A model generated the notes under the pieces. The model did not search any database, was not told the DNA's origin, and was given only the letters and a program-made list of their open reading frames with translations. Position numbers and translations under genes: made by a program. Positions 1 through 11,542 of a DNA stretch of 51,008 nt are shown here, piece by piece. Numbering within the stretch: position 1 is the first letter of the stretch; the number at the start of each line of letters is the position of its first letter. The stretch lies in assembly GCF_001436315.1 (NCBI RefSeq), contig NZ_AYZA01000011.1, positions 40,126 to 91,133 on the forward strand. Reading direction: 5' to 3'. The stretch comes from Ligilactobacillus aviarius subsp. aviarius DSM 20655. Its GTDB lineage: Bacteria > Bacillota > Bacilli > Lactobacillales > Lactobacillaceae.

Positions 1-1
1 A

Positions 2-850
2 TTAGTCATACAGCATTTTTGCCACTTTCATCAGAACTTTTGGATCTTGATGCAAAGCAGAGTGTTTGATTCCATAAAACATTACGGTCTTGCATGATGA
101 CCACTTCGGGTTTAAGATCGTTGCTAAAAATTCAGACTGAACATTGGGAACTGAAGTATCTGTATGATCATGGTAATCAGCCATCACATTATAAAACTTG
201 ATTGACGAACACGGCGTTAAGTCCTGATATTCCCGTTTCAATTTACGATATTCAGCGTCCGTTAAATGCTCCCGCAGTGCTTGCGGATACGTTACCTTAT
301 TCGTAACGCCTTCGTTAACCGGCGTTCCCATCAAAACAACCTTATTGAACTTCACGTTTCGCTGAATCCATTTTGATTGTCCAAGGGCGTGTAAAAATTC
401 CGTTCCACCCCATGAATGACCAACCACGTTCAATTCATTGATCCCGTATTTATTATGCAAGATCTTAATAACCTTGATCGTCCAATTCGTTTGCGGATTG
501 TACGTTTGGGCAAGGTTCCAGTCAAATAAAAGCTGAATCATCGCATTCTTTTTCCCTTTGACTGACCCGGAAACATGCACCGTGCCGGTCGGCGTTACAT
601 GGATCGTCATTGTTTTTTGCGCAATGTTTTCTTTTTGATAATAATTGATCATTTTATTATACGTGTAATTACTGCCGCCAAATCCATTGATCAGCAACGT
701 TGGGACATCTTGATAATGAATATCACTTCGCAGTTGGTCTTGCCGCAACCCTTTTTGCGGACTAGGGACCAATAAGATCATTTGAACAACCAACGCGATC
801 ACAATAATTCCAATCAAAACCTGACCGATCCGTTTCCCGATTTTCTTCAA
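2..850 (-). CDS. DUF915-family alpha/beta hydrolase, membrane-anchored
   Basis: The 282-residue protein has an N-terminal membrane segment (about residues 9-29) followed by an extracellular-type alpha/beta-hydrolase fold. The nucleophile elbow GHSWGG lies near residue 146, and a late IKHSALHQD segment supplies the likely catalytic His. The pattern LLINGFGGS followed by a TPTGTV strand is typical of the DUF915 family of lactobacilli, whose substrates are unknown. The start is TTG at 850, preceded by AAGGA at 7-8 nt. The gene is complete, with TAA at the window edge. A distant paralogue lies at 37755-38627. The hydrolase fold is well supported; the substrate cannot be said. Confidence 0.85.
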   Translation of the reverse strand: MKKIGKRIGQVLIGIIVIALVVQMILLVPSPQKGLRQDQLRSDIHYQDVPTLLINGFGGSNYTYNKMINYYQKENIAQKTMTIHVTPTGTVHVSGSVKGKKNAMIQLLFDWNLAQTYNPQTNWTIKVIKILHNKYGINELNVVGHSWGGTEFLHALGQSKWIQRNVKFNKVVLMGTPVNEGVTNKVTYPQALREHLTDAEYRKLKREYQDLTPCSSIKFYNVMADYHDHTDTSVPNVQSEFLATILNPKWSSCKTVMFYGIKHSALHQDPKVLMKVAKMLYD

Positions 851-875
851 CTCAATTCCTTCATTCTTATAAAAT

Positions 876-934
876 AAAAAGTATCTACTTCATACTATAC
901 CGCGGAAAACGGCATTCGTATGAAATAGACACTT
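876..934 (-). terminator. Intrinsic terminator after veg
   Basis: Reading the minus strand, AAGTGTCTATTTCATAC pairs imperfectly with GTATGAAGTAGATACTT and is followed by a T-rich tract. The long hairpin lies between the veg stop and the start of the DUF915 gene. Confidence 0.7.
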
Positions 935-952
935 CTAATCGTTATTTAAAGG

Positions 953-1204
953 CTATTCTTCAGCCTCTTCATTTTCAAATTCAAGTTTGATATTTTGAGT
1001 TAAAACATCCGTGTAGCTGTATGAAACACGCTCAACTGCACTTTCATCCTTGTCGAGTTCAACTACAAAAACAGCTGGAAATGTTTCGCTCAGTTTACCT
1101 TTACGGGTTAAGATCTTCTTGCGTCCAACATGAGACGTAACGGTCAGTTTCTTTCCAATATGACTATCCAACATCGACTTAATTTTTGCTAAAGTGCTTG
1201 GCAT
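953..1204 (-). CDS. veg: Veg family protein (biofilm/extracellular matrix regulator)
   Basis: The protein has 83 residues, close to the 86-residue Bacillus subtilis Veg. It shows the family core: the N-terminal IKSMLDSHIGKKLTV segment, then GRKK, ETFPAVFVV and ERVSYSYTDVLT. Veg is a small beta-barrel-like protein; in Bacillus it stimulates matrix-gene expression and is made abundantly during growth. I chose the ATG at 1204 because GGGAGG lies 9 nt upstream and the product then starts where the family starts. An upstream in-frame extension would run into its promoter. It follows rsmA, the usual order in Firmicutes, but has its own strong promoter. Confidence 0.93.
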   Translation of the reverse strand: MPSTLAKIKSMLDSHIGKKLTVTSHVGRKKILTRKGKLSETFPAVFVVELDKDESAVERVSYSYTDVLTQNIKLEFENEEAEE

Positions 1205-1229
1205 GTGCTTCATCCTCCCGTCAGCGTAC

Positions 1230-1258
1230 ACTATACCACACACGAAAGAAAATCTCAA
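1230..1258 (-). promoter_or_regulatory. Promoter of veg
   Basis: Reading the minus strand, TTGAGA (1253-1258), a 17-nt spacer and TATAGT (1230-1235) form a near-consensus sigma-A promoter. The predicted leader is only about 18 nt. This fits the strong veg promoter known in Bacillus. Confidence 0.8.
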
Positions 1259-1303
1259 TTTTAGCACAAATCTTTAACAAAAAGCAATAAATTACTCTAA
1301 TTT

Positions 1304-2185
1304 CTAATCATTTTCTATTAATCCATTAGATAAATCTATAAATTGGCTAATTGTCAGCCGTTCAGCTCGAATTGATTTTTCAATTCCAACCTGTGCAAGA
1401 ACCTTTTCTAACCGTTCCTTAGTTGCCGGGTCCTTCCCGTAAATTCCTAAAAGATTATTCCATAAACTCTTCCGCCGGTGAGCAAAGCTGCCCTTTACCA
1501 GTTGCATAAATGCTTGCTCATCTTGAGGCTGTTTCACCGGCTTTTGCGGTGTTAGGCGAACAACTGCTGAATCGATTTTCGGTTGCGGAACAAAAACCGT
1601 CTTGGGAACAATAAAGGCAATCTTGGCATCGGTATAATACTGAACCGCAATTGAAAGGGAACCGTAGTCCTTTGTTCCCGGTTCCGCCGTTAACCGTTGG
1701 GCAACTTCCTTTTGCATCATCACAACGATCGCATCAAAGTGAATCCCGCTTTCTAACAAATGCATGATGATCGGCGTCGTGATGTAGTACGGCAAATTGG
1801 CAACCAATTTCAACTGATGATGGCCATCGAAATGGGCTTCAATTTGCTGTTCGAGGTTCGTCTTTAAAATATCTTGCTGGACAACCGTAATATTGTCGTA
1901 AGGCGCTAACGTTTCCTTTAACACCGGAATCAACCGTTCATCGATTTCAAAAGCCATTACTTGATGAGCACGTTTTGCAAGCTGCTCTGTCAAAGCTCCA
2001 ATTCCAGGCCCAACTTCGATCACATCATCTTCTTCACTAATTTCGGCCGCGTCCACAATGTTATGCAACACGTTGATATCCGTTAAGAAGTTTTGGCCTA
2101 AGCTCTTCTTAAAATTCAACCCGTACGTTTCCATGATTGCCCGCGTACGAGTTGGATTCGCAATTTCAATTTCATTATTTTTCAT
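1304..2185 (-). CDS. rsmA: 16S rRNA (adenine(1518)-N6/adenine(1519)-N6)-dimethyltransferase
   Basis: RsmA/KsgA dimethylates two adjacent adenines in the 3' hairpin of 16S rRNA, using S-adenosylmethionine, late in 30S assembly. The 293-residue product shows [10 protein letters not shown] near the N-terminus, the SAM-binding [12 protein letters not shown], and the catalytic motif [10 protein letters not shown]. The ATG at 2185 is chosen because the longer reading frame upstream lies inside rnmV and is unrelated to the family. The start overlaps the last 11 nt of rnmV, suggesting translational coupling. Loss of this enzyme gives kasugamycin resistance in other bacteria. Confidence 0.97.
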   Translation of the reverse strand: MKNNEIEIANPTRTRAIMETYGLNFKKSLGQNFLTDINVLHNIVDAAEISEEDDVIEVGPGIGALTEQLAKRAHQVMAFEIDERLIPVLKETLAPYDNITVVQQDILKTNLEQQIEAHFDGHHQLKLVANLPYYITTPIIMHLLESGIHFDAIVVMMQKEVAQRLTAEPGTKDYGSLSIAVQYYTDAKIAFIVPKTVFVPQPKIDSAVVRLTPQKPVKQPQDEQAFMQLVKGSFAHRRKSLWNNLLGIYGKDPATKERLEKVLAQVGIEKSIRAERLTISQFIDLSNGLIEND

Positions 2186-2750
2186 GTTGATCACCGTTTT
2201 CCATTTGCTGTTCAACCTTTTGCATTGCATCTTCAAAATCACCCGGGGTAATTTCAAACAACCGCAACCGCTTATACAGTTGCTTGCCGTTCGTATAGCC
2301 AATATTTAAAATTTCACCCAGTAACTCCCGACGTTTCTTGGCCGCCGGACCATTGATCAATCCCTTGGCCGCCAACGTTTCACGTGAAATCATCGCTGGC
2401 GCATCCGGAACTTCCGTGTAAAGATTTTTCAATGCTTCGCGGATCACTTCGGGGCTTGCATGTTCAACGCCTAAACTTCCTTGATGAACCGGAACGGCAT
2501 CTTTCCGTTTCAAAAAAGCATGTTTGACTCCTGGGACTGCTTCGCGAATCGTTTTCCGAATTTTTTCACCGGAGTAATCAGGGTCAGTGAACACGATCAC
2601 TCCCCGTTTTTCTTGTAATTCCGCAATTTGGTCAAGGGTTTCATCACTAATTGCTGATCCGCGGGTCTCGATCGTATCGGCATTCACCGCCATTTTAATT
2701 CGTTTGGTATCGTCTTTACCCTCAACGACAATCACTTCTTGAATTTTCAT
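2175..2750 (-). CDS. rnmV: Ribonuclease M5 (5S rRNA maturation)
   Basis: RNase M5 cuts precursor 5S rRNA at both ends, with ribosomal protein L18 as cofactor. The N-terminal half is a Toprim domain with VVEGKDD holding the metal-binding Glu and [12 protein letters not shown] holding the Asp pair. The C-terminal part is the rRNA-binding region. I favour the ATG at 2750 (191 residues, starting MKIQEV like the Bacillus protein), with GGA 7 nt upstream. An in-frame ATG at 2774 overlaps the tatD stop as ATGAGTAA but has no visible ribosome-binding site, so it remains possible only through coupling. The gene is the middle member of tatD-rnmV-rsmA. Confidence 0.95.
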   Translation of the reverse strand: MKIQEVIVVEGKDDTKRIKMAVNADTIETRGSAISDETLDQIAELQEKRGVIVFTDPDYSGEKIRKTIREAVPGVKHAFLKRKDAVPVHQGSLGVEHASPEVIREALKNLYTEVPDAPAMISRETLAAKGLINGPAAKKRRELLGEILNIGYTNGKQLYKRLRLFEITPGDFEDAMQKVEQQMENGDQHEK

Positions 2751-2766
2751 TTTATCTTCCATCATT

Positions 2767-3537
2767 TTACTCATTGATTTTCAATACTTTCTTTGCATTC
2801 TGACTTGTTTGCGTGGCCAACTGGTCAACGTTTTCGTTCCGCAATTGCGCTAAGAATTCAACTGTATACCGGGTCATTCCCGGTTCATTGCGTTGGTTGC
2901 GATACGGCATCGGCGTCAAATACGGGGCATCCGTTTCAACCAGCATCCGATCAGCCGGAACATATTTGGCAGCTTCTTGAACTTTCTTGGCGTTATCATA
3001 TGTTACGACGCCGCTAAATGACAGATCCATTCCAAGCTCAAGGAACTGTTGAGCCCACTGCACGTCACCGTTAAAGCTGTGCATAATGCCGCCATACTTG
3101 GCCCCATCGGTTTCTTTGATCACGTCATAGGTATCTTCAAACGCATCCCTGTTATGAACGCTGATCGGTAAATGAAATTCATGGGCAAGTTTGATCTGCT
3201 TCTTGAAGATTTCCTTTTGCAAATCATGGTCAACATCGCAATGATAGTCCAGACCAATTTCACCAACGGCCTTCACTTTCGGTTCGATCATATAAACCCG
3301 CAACTGGTCTTCAAAATCATCATATTTGGCCGCATCTTCCGGGTGAATTCCAACTGCCCCGTAAATATCCGGGTACTGGTTGATCAATTTCACCATTTTG
3401 TCAGCACTTTCACCGTCGTAGCCCAATACAAGCATTGAATCAACGTTCAATGCCTTTGCCCGGTCAATGACGTCTGGAATATCATCATCAAATTCGTGGG
3501 AATTGATATGGGTATGCGAATCGAAAATTGAAATCAT
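2767..3537 (-). CDS. TatD family metal-dependent hydrolase/DNase
   Basis: The 256-residue protein belongs to the TatD/YabD amidohydrolase family, whose members have 3'-5' exonuclease activity in other bacteria. Metal ligands are visible in order: FDSHTHIN at the start, VGEIGLDYH around residue 92, SVHNRD in the middle, and [10 protein letters not shown] near the C-terminus. GAGGAG lies just upstream of the ATG at 3537. It is first in the run tatD-rnmV-rsmA, an order widely conserved in Firmicutes. Confidence 0.93.
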   Translation of the reverse strand: MISIFDSHTHINSHEFDDDIPDVIDRAKALNVDSMLVLGYDGESADKMVKLINQYPDIYGAVGIHPEDAAKYDDFEDQLRVYMIEPKVKAVGEIGLDYHCDVDHDLQKEIFKKQIKLAHEFHLPISVHNRDAFEDTYDVIKETDGAKYGGIMHSFNGDVQWAQQFLELGMDLSFSGVVTYDNAKKVQEAAKYVPADRMLVETDAPYLTPMPYRNQRNEPGMTRYTVEFLAQLRNENVDQLATQTSQNAKKVLKINE

Positions 3538-3561
3538 TTTCCTGCTCCTCTCATTTTTATG

Positions 3562-3609
3562 AAAAAAGACTGGACATTTTTCAGTTTCAACTCAACCTGC
3601 CAGTCTTTT
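3562..3609 (-). terminator. Intrinsic terminator after metG
   Basis: Arms CCAGTCTTTT (3600-3609) and AAAAAAGACTGG (3562-3573) form a hairpin. Read on the minus strand it ends in T6. It lies between metG and tatD, so the tatD run probably has its own promoter nearby. Confidence 0.65.
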
Positions 3610-3625
3610 CTCCCAATTTTAGATT

Positions 3626-5686
<2,061 letters not shown>

Positions 5687-5717
5687 TCAAATTTCAATCT
5701 CAAAAATCATTATTTTT

Positions 5718-5726
5718 AGTATATCA
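5718..5726 (-). promoter_or_regulatory. Extended -10 promoter element for metG
   Basis: Reading the minus strand, TGATATACT (TGn followed by TATACT) lies just after the sir2 stop and about 60 nt ahead of metG. No convincing -35 is visible, as often found with extended -10 promoters. Confidence 0.5.
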
Positions 5727-5729
5727 TAG

Positions 5730-6431
5730 TCAGACCTTAACTTGAGCGAATTCTTGCACCGCATCGTTAACGATCATCGTGGTTTGCGGCGGAACTTGAA
5801 TTGGTTCCTTGTTGACCGCCGCAATTTGAGCGTCCAGACGGCGATACTGTAATAAGCCTGCAAACGGATAAACAACAAATGAAGTCCCGACAACGACGAT
5901 CAAATCGGCCGCTTGAATAGCTTGAATCGAGTGTTCAAGTTTCTGCTGATCGATTCCTTCACCGTAAAGAACGATCTGGCTGCGCAAAATACCGCCGCAA
6001 TTCCGATGATGCATATCTTTTAGATATTCATGCCAATCAACCTTTTGACCGCACTTTTGACAAACAATATTATATAAATTGCCGTGAAATTCAATTAGCG
6101 AATCCGGTGCCGGATCAGCTTGCGCATGCAAGCCATCAATGTTTTGGGTGATGATCGTTGCCCGACCTTCCCGGGTCAGCGCCGCCATTTTTTGGTGAAT
6201 AATGTTCGGTTGGGCATCCGGATAAAATAAATTATGGATCACAAAGTCATAGTACACTTCCGGTTCATTCACCAAACAATCGTGACTTAATAGGTATTCT
6301 GGGGTTTGCCCATGCGAATACAACCCATTTTTTGAACGGTAATCCGGAATTCCCGATGCCGTTGAAACTCCCGCACCGGTCATAAATACGATCTGGCGGG
6401 CATGTTGAATCAAATCATTCAGTTTTGTCAT
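5730..6431 (-). CDS. Sir2 family NAD-dependent protein deacylase
   Basis: The 233-residue sirtuin removes acyl groups from lysines using NAD. Visible motifs are GAGVSTASGIPDYRS (NAD binding), TQNIDGLHAQA, the catalytic His in EFHGN, and VVGTSFVVYPFAG near the C-terminus. The zinc module has CQKC but, instead of a second CxxC, an HRNC ahead of GG, so the zinc site is probably Cys3His. SD GGAGG lies 7 nt before ATG. It starts 21 nt after the IpaB/EvcA-type gene and closes a three-gene run with mvaA. The cellular substrate is unknown. Confidence 0.93.
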   Translation of the reverse strand: MTKLNDLIQHARQIVFMTGAGVSTASGIPDYRSKNGLYSHGQTPEYLLSHDCLVNEPEVYYDFVIHNLFYPDAQPNIIHQKMAALTREGRATIITQNIDGLHAQADPAPDSLIEFHGNLYNIVCQKCGQKVDWHEYLKDMHHRNCGGILRSQIVLYGEGIDQQKLEHSIQAIQAADLIVVVGTSFVVYPFAGLLQYRRLDAQIAAVNKEPIQVPPQTTMIVNDAVQEFAQVKV

Positions 6432-6452
6432 CTAACCGCCTCCGTTTGATAA

Positions 6453-7415
6453 TTAACGTTTCAAGTATGGGACACCGATTGAATCTAAATATTCTCCAAC
6501 CGGGGTCTCATAAATGTGCCGAAATTCAACTGACCGCTGTTGTTCGCTGCCTTTTGGTTCAGGAATAACAAAAACATTTTGCTGATCATTTTTCATGCGG
6601 CCGATGTAAGCCGTCCGAAAATGCAGGTTTTCCTTCATATCAGTGTGGAAAATTTCAAATAATTGCCGCACTTCAAGCCGTAACTGGCGATCACTTAAAA
6701 CCGGCGTTAATGAAACATACGAATTCAAATTCATTTCATACAAGCCATAGCTCTTCAATGCTTCATCAAAGCCTTTATATAATTTCACGATTGCCCGCCG
6801 AACGTTGAAAGCCGAGTCGAGCGGTTTAGCCGTAACAATTGCATACAGTTTTTCGGCTTGCGCAGTTGCCTTCGGGTATAATTCCCGCAATTTCGGTAAA
6901 ACATTATCCTGTTGGTCCTTAAAGAAAATCAACGCATCAAGCAGGTTGACCGTCCGTAAAACCATCCAGTCATCCTGATGATCTTGCGGTTCCGGTTTTA
7001 AGACTGCCAAAATGCCTTTAAAGTACAAATCTTCGACCTGGTCATCGATCAAGCCTAATTCGCGCTGCCGGTCATAAACAAAGAAGTGCATCAAAATATC
7101 ATACAATTCCATTCCCGTAGCGGTGTACTTTGTATCAAGCTTTTGCCGCCCGCTTTCCAAATTAAATGCGATCTGCGGCAGCTTTTCAAACATCAACATA
7201 AAGTGCAACAGTTCATGCGAAACGATGTAGTTCACGTCGGTTTGATCTAAAACGTCGATCACTAATTTTCCGTTGCGTAAAAAGTGCTGTGCCTGGTCGT
7301 GACGCACAAAGCCCGATTTTTCGTCATGGTATTGGATCTCAATGCCATTTGGTTGAAGCGCTTCTGCTTTTTTGATCAATTGTTGAACTTTTTCATTTAA
7401 TTGTGGTTCTGTCAT
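6453..7415 (-). CDS. IpaB/EvcA family protein with zinc-protease-like HExxH motif
   Basis: This 320-residue soluble protein matches what is usually labelled IpaB/EvcA family in lactobacilli, a name not backed by function. The segment NYIVSHELLHFML contains HELLH at residues 67-71, the zinc-binding signature of metallopeptidases, within a predicted helix. No third zinc ligand can be assigned with confidence. There is no signal peptide or membrane segment. The ATG overlaps the end of mvaA by 4 nt (ATGA), so the two are translationally coupled. The link to mevalonate synthesis is by position only. Confidence 0.75.
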   Translation of the reverse strand: MTEPQLNEKVQQLIKKAEALQPNGIEIQYHDEKSGFVRHDQAQHFLRNGKLVIDVLDQTDVNYIVSHELLHFMLMFEKLPQIAFNLESGRQKLDTKYTATGMELYDILMHFFVYDRQRELGLIDDQVEDLYFKGILAVLKPEPQDHQDDWMVLRTVNLLDALIFFKDQQDNVLPKLRELYPKATAQAEKLYAIVTAKPLDSAFNVRRAIVKLYKGFDEALKSYGLYEMNLNSYVSLTPVLSDRQLRLEVRQLFEIFHTDMKENLHFRTAYIGRMKNDQQNVFVIPEPKGSEQQRSVEFRHIYETPVGEYLDSIGVPYLKR

Positions 7416-8677
7416 TCTTTTTCCTCACGTATCTTCTTTAATAAAACTTCTGCAGTGTGTGAATCCCGGGCATGCTGTTCTTCAAGGGCATTAACGAGCA
7501 TTGGAATTTCATCCTTAGTTGCGCCGACTGATGCCGCTAAACTCTTCAATTGCAACCGCATGTGACCGCGTTGAATCCCATCGGTTACCAATGCGTATAA
7601 GGCCGCCAAGTTTTGCCCTAACCCAACTGCAACAATGATTTGGGCTAACTGAACGGCACTTTCGATTTTCATCAAATGGTGATTGATCTTCACTAACGGC
7701 ACAATTTTAATTGAACCGCCAACCGAACCAACCGGCATCGGCATTGTCAGGTCACCGATCAGTTGATCACCATCAACCCGCCATTGGCTCAGCCCGCGAT
7801 ATTGGCCGTCACAGGCGGCATAGGCATGGGCTCCGGCTTCAATGGCCCGCCAGTCATTTCCGCTGGCAATCACGACCGCATCGATTCCGTTCATGATGCC
7901 TTTATTATTGGTTGCTGCGCGGTACGGATCAAGGTGGGCAAAGCGGCTTGCCTGAGCAATTTTCGCAGCTGCCGTTGCTCCGTCGATCTTTTCCTTTGCC
8001 AAAACCGTAACCGGAATTTCAACATGGGCTGAAACTAAACATTCCGTTGCATAGTTTGACAAAATGCTCATTAAAATGTCCTGATGCAAGGTTGACCGGA
8101 TTTCATCGGCCACCGCTTCAAGCATCGTGTTCAGCATGTTTGCCCCCATTGCTTCCTGAACATCGACCGCCATGTCAACTGACAACATATCATCGGCCAA
8201 AATCCGAGTTCGAATCCACCGGGCACCGCCCCCGCGTTTCACGATCGATGGATGGGCGTGATTTGCAATTTCCAAGAATTCATCTTGCCGTTGATCGATC
8301 GTTTCAACGAGTTGATCCATCGCCGTTACGTTTTCGATTGCAATTTGACCGATCATCAGACGGGATAATGACTTGGTTTGAAAACCGCCGCCAAACTTAA
8401 CTAAACGAGCTCCATTGCTGGCCGCCGCAACAACTGACGGCTCCTCCGTAACCATCGGCACGACGTATTCCTTGCCGTTGATTACGTAGTTCATCGCTAG
8501 GCCTTCAGGAAGCTGGTACTGCGTTACGAAATTTTCGATCATCGTATCGCCAAGCGTTGGGTCAACGGCTTGAGTTTCAAGCTGATTGATTTCCTTTTCA
8601 TCCAGAAATCCGTTTTTTTTCAAAATCGCCAACCGCTTTTGCCATGGCTTTTGATAGTATTTATTGAAGCACTGCAT
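7412..8677 (-). CDS. mvaA: Hydroxymethylglutaryl-CoA reductase, degradative-type class II fold
   Basis: HMG-CoA reductase makes mevalonate for isoprenoid synthesis, the route lactobacilli use for undecaprenyl lipid carriers. The 421-residue protein has the class II pattern: IENFVTQYQLPEGLAMNY, the catalytic Glu in VTEEPSVVAAAS (about residue 78-79), QEAMGANMLNT for cofactor binding, and the catalytic His in RGHMRLQ (residue 372). SD GGGAG precedes the ATG at 8677. It heads a coupled run with the HELLH protein and sir2. The short gap to the divergent binding-protein gene must hold both promoters. Confidence 0.96.
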   Translation of the reverse strand: MQCFNKYYQKPWQKRLAILKKNGFLDEKEINQLETQAVDPTLGDTMIENFVTQYQLPEGLAMNYVINGKEYVVPMVTEEPSVVAAASNGARLVKFGGGFQTKSLSRLMIGQIAIENVTAMDQLVETIDQRQDEFLEIANHAHPSIVKRGGGARWIRTRILADDMLSVDMAVDVQEAMGANMLNTMLEAVADEIRSTLHQDILMSILSNYATECLVSAHVEIPVTVLAKEKIDGATAAAKIAQASRFAHLDPYRAATNNKGIMNGIDAVVIASGNDWRAIEAGAHAYAACDGQYRGLSQWRVDGDQLIGDLTMPMPVGSVGGSIKIVPLVKINHHLMKIESAVQLAQIIVAVGLGQNLAALYALVTDGIQRGHMRLQLKSLAASVGATKDEIPMLVNALEEQHARDSHTAEVLLKKIREEKE

Positions 8678-8756
8678 TCTTTTTACTCCCTGTTCTCAAT
8701 TCTTTGTTAAACTAATTATATAATATCTTGAAAAAGTTTTCGCGGAGGGCATTATT

Positions 8757-9515
8757 TTGAAAAAAATTACGCGCCTGTTGGTTTCGCTGCTGACTTTGAT
8801 CGGAATCAGCAGCCTCTTTTCACGAATCGAAGCCGCCCCGGCTTTAAAAGTCGGAATTCAAACCGAAACCACCAATCACAACTCAAGTGCATTTGACCAG
8901 CGGCTTGCGCTTCAAATTGGGCAAAAGCTCCACCGAAGGGTTGTAATTCGCCAATACCGGCAGCAATCTCAGCTGGAAGAAGCCGTTGCTGACCACCAGC
9001 TTGACCTGGCAATGGGCTTTTCAACCCCAAAATTGAAAAACGTTTATCAAACGCAGCCTTATCTATATATTAAAAACGTGATGCTGAGCACCAAGTCCCG
9101 CTCATTGACCGGTCTTCAAAATAAAAAGATTGGAATTTTGGACGAAAGCGGGCAAGGAACAATGTTAACCCAGCTTCAACTTAAACCGCAAAAGTTTGCG
9201 ACGGTCAATCAGCTGGTGAACGCCCTTGATCAAAATCAAGTTAAGGCAATTTTATTGAACCAATATCAATATAACCTTTACCTTGATAAGCATCCGGAAC
9301 GGGAAAAGGCAGCCCAGATCAATAATTCGAGTTTAAAACTGCCGCCATTTAAAAAGGTTAGCGATCCGCAAATTTTATCGCAGCAACTGTTTGCCATTAC
9401 AAACGATGACCAGCTTGCCAAACAAGTTTCACAAGTCATCAACAGCTTGCGGATGAGCGGAACATTGACAAAGTTGTCGGCCAAGTATTATCAATATAAT
9501 TATGCGTTTAAGTAA
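8757..9515 (+). CDS. Extracellular solute-binding protein, family 3 type (amino-acid ABC)
   Basis: The 252-residue product starts with TTG at 8757, with GGAGG 8 nt upstream. It has a classical signal peptide ending near SRIEA-APALK, then a periplasmic-binding fold with LKVGIQTETTN, DLAMGFSTPKL and a closing RMSGTLTKLSAKYY helix typical of family 3 binding proteins. There is no Cys lipobox, so it should be secreted free or held by a partner, unlike most Gram-positive binding proteins. No permease or ATPase gene is adjacent. The ligand is unknown; a polar amino acid is only a guess from the family. Confidence 0.8.
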   Translation: MKKITRLLVSLLTLIGISSLFSRIEAAPALKVGIQTETTNHNSSAFDQRLALQIGQKLHRRVVIRQYRQQSQLEEAVADHQLDLAMGFSTPKLKNVYQTQPYLYIKNVMLSTKSRSLTGLQNKKIGILDESGQGTMLTQLQLKPQKFATVNQLVNALDQNQVKAILLNQYQYNLYLDKHPEREKAAQINNSSLKLPPFKKVSDPQILSQQLFAITNDDQLAKQVSQVINSLRMSGTLTKLSAKYYQYNYAFK

Positions 9516-9550
9516 AAATGACATTCAGAATTTTCTGAATGCCATTTTTA
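9515..9550. terminator. Bidirectional terminator between the binding-protein gene and trpS
   Basis: The stem ATTCAGAA/TTCTGAAT is flanked by A5 and T5, so it works on both strands. The two genes converge here and their stop codons abut the hairpin. Confidence 0.85.
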
Positions 9551-10795
<1,245 letters not shown>

Positions 10796-10799
10796 TTTC

Positions 10800-10828
10800 A
10801 TTTTAAACGTTATTCAAATCCCTGTAAA
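10800..10828 (-). promoter_or_regulatory. Promoter of the T-box-trpS transcript
   Basis: Reading the minus strand, TTTACA (10823-10828), 17 nt and TAAAAT (10800-10805). It begins 5 nt beyond the stop of the upstream VIT gene, so trpS does not depend on that operon. Confidence 0.8.
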
Positions 10829-10832
10829 GCGG

Positions 10833-11525
10833 CTAAATCATTAATCCTAACGTGTAGTGAATGATCATCGTAATGATCCCGACGATCAAGTTCCGTTTAA
10901 TAGCCACTTTAACCAACCCGTTTCCAAGCTTGGCACTTAAATAACCGGTCAACGAAACGGAAACGCAAACGGCCAAGATCGTAATCGGCCACATCCACTT
11001 TACCGGACTAAAAGTCATTGCCGCTAACGGGAAAATTCCGCCGAGCGAAGCGGAAATCAATGATGAAAAAGCTGCGTTCCACGGGTTCATGTACTCGTTT
11101 AAAATCAATCCGTGCTTCACATCAACCACCGTTTCAAGCGGCTTTTTATCCAGTAAATCCTCCGCAATGTCTTCAGCCGTTTCTTCGGAAACCCCTTTTT
11201 CCATGTAGTATTTCCGAACTGCGGCTAATTCGCCTTCGCGGTCTTTCTTCAACAGCGCCTGTTCTTCCTTAACCGTTACCTGTTCCATGTCGCGTTGAGT
11301 ACTTACCGAAGCATATTCCCCCGAAGCCATTGAAAAGGCACAGGCAAGCAAATCAGACAAACCAGCGATAAAAATCGTAAACCGGTTCGACGTCGCAACC
11401 GCCACACTAAAAAGGACCCCGACAACCGTTAAAATTCCATCGTTGGAGCCTAAAACTCCGGCCCGTAAAACATTCAAACGTTCGCCCATTGCTGAGCGTT
11501 GTTCATCTTTTTTCTTCTTTGCCAT
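10833..11525 (-). CDS. VIT1/CCC1 family transporter (second of tandem pair)
   Basis: The 230-residue protein matches the VIT/CCC1 family, which moves Fe2+ or Mn2+ out of the cytoplasm. It has an N-terminal pair of membrane helices around GVLGSNDGILTVVGVLFSVAVA, a cytoplasmic helical metal-binding stretch rich in Glu and Lys (about residues 80-140), and three C-terminal helices. A strong SD (AAAGGAGG) sits over the end of the upstream paralogue, 17 nt away, so the pair forms one operon. Its N-terminus (MAKKKKDEQRSAMGERLNVLRAG) aligns with the paralogue. Confidence 0.87.
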   Translation of the reverse strand: MAKKKKDEQRSAMGERLNVLRAGVLGSNDGILTVVGVLFSVAVATSNRFTIFIAGLSDLLACAFSMASGEYASVSTQRDMEQVTVKEEQALLKKDREGELAAVRKYYMEKGVSEETAEDIAEDLLDKKPLETVVDVKHGLILNEYMNPWNAAFSSLISASLGGIFPLAAMTFSPVKWMWPITILAVCVSVSLTGYLSAKLGNGLVKVAIKRNLIVGIITMIIHYTLGLMI

Positions 11526-11542
11526 TGTCTAAGTCCTCCTTT

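Noticed and set aside
2186-2302. N-terminal extension of RsmA
   Set aside because: The extra 39 residues are out-of-frame translation of rnmV and are absent from the RsmA family.
7711-8400. Plus-strand frames opposite mvaA
   Set aside because: Shadows of a well-conserved enzyme; His/Arg/Pro-rich composition typical of antisense frames.
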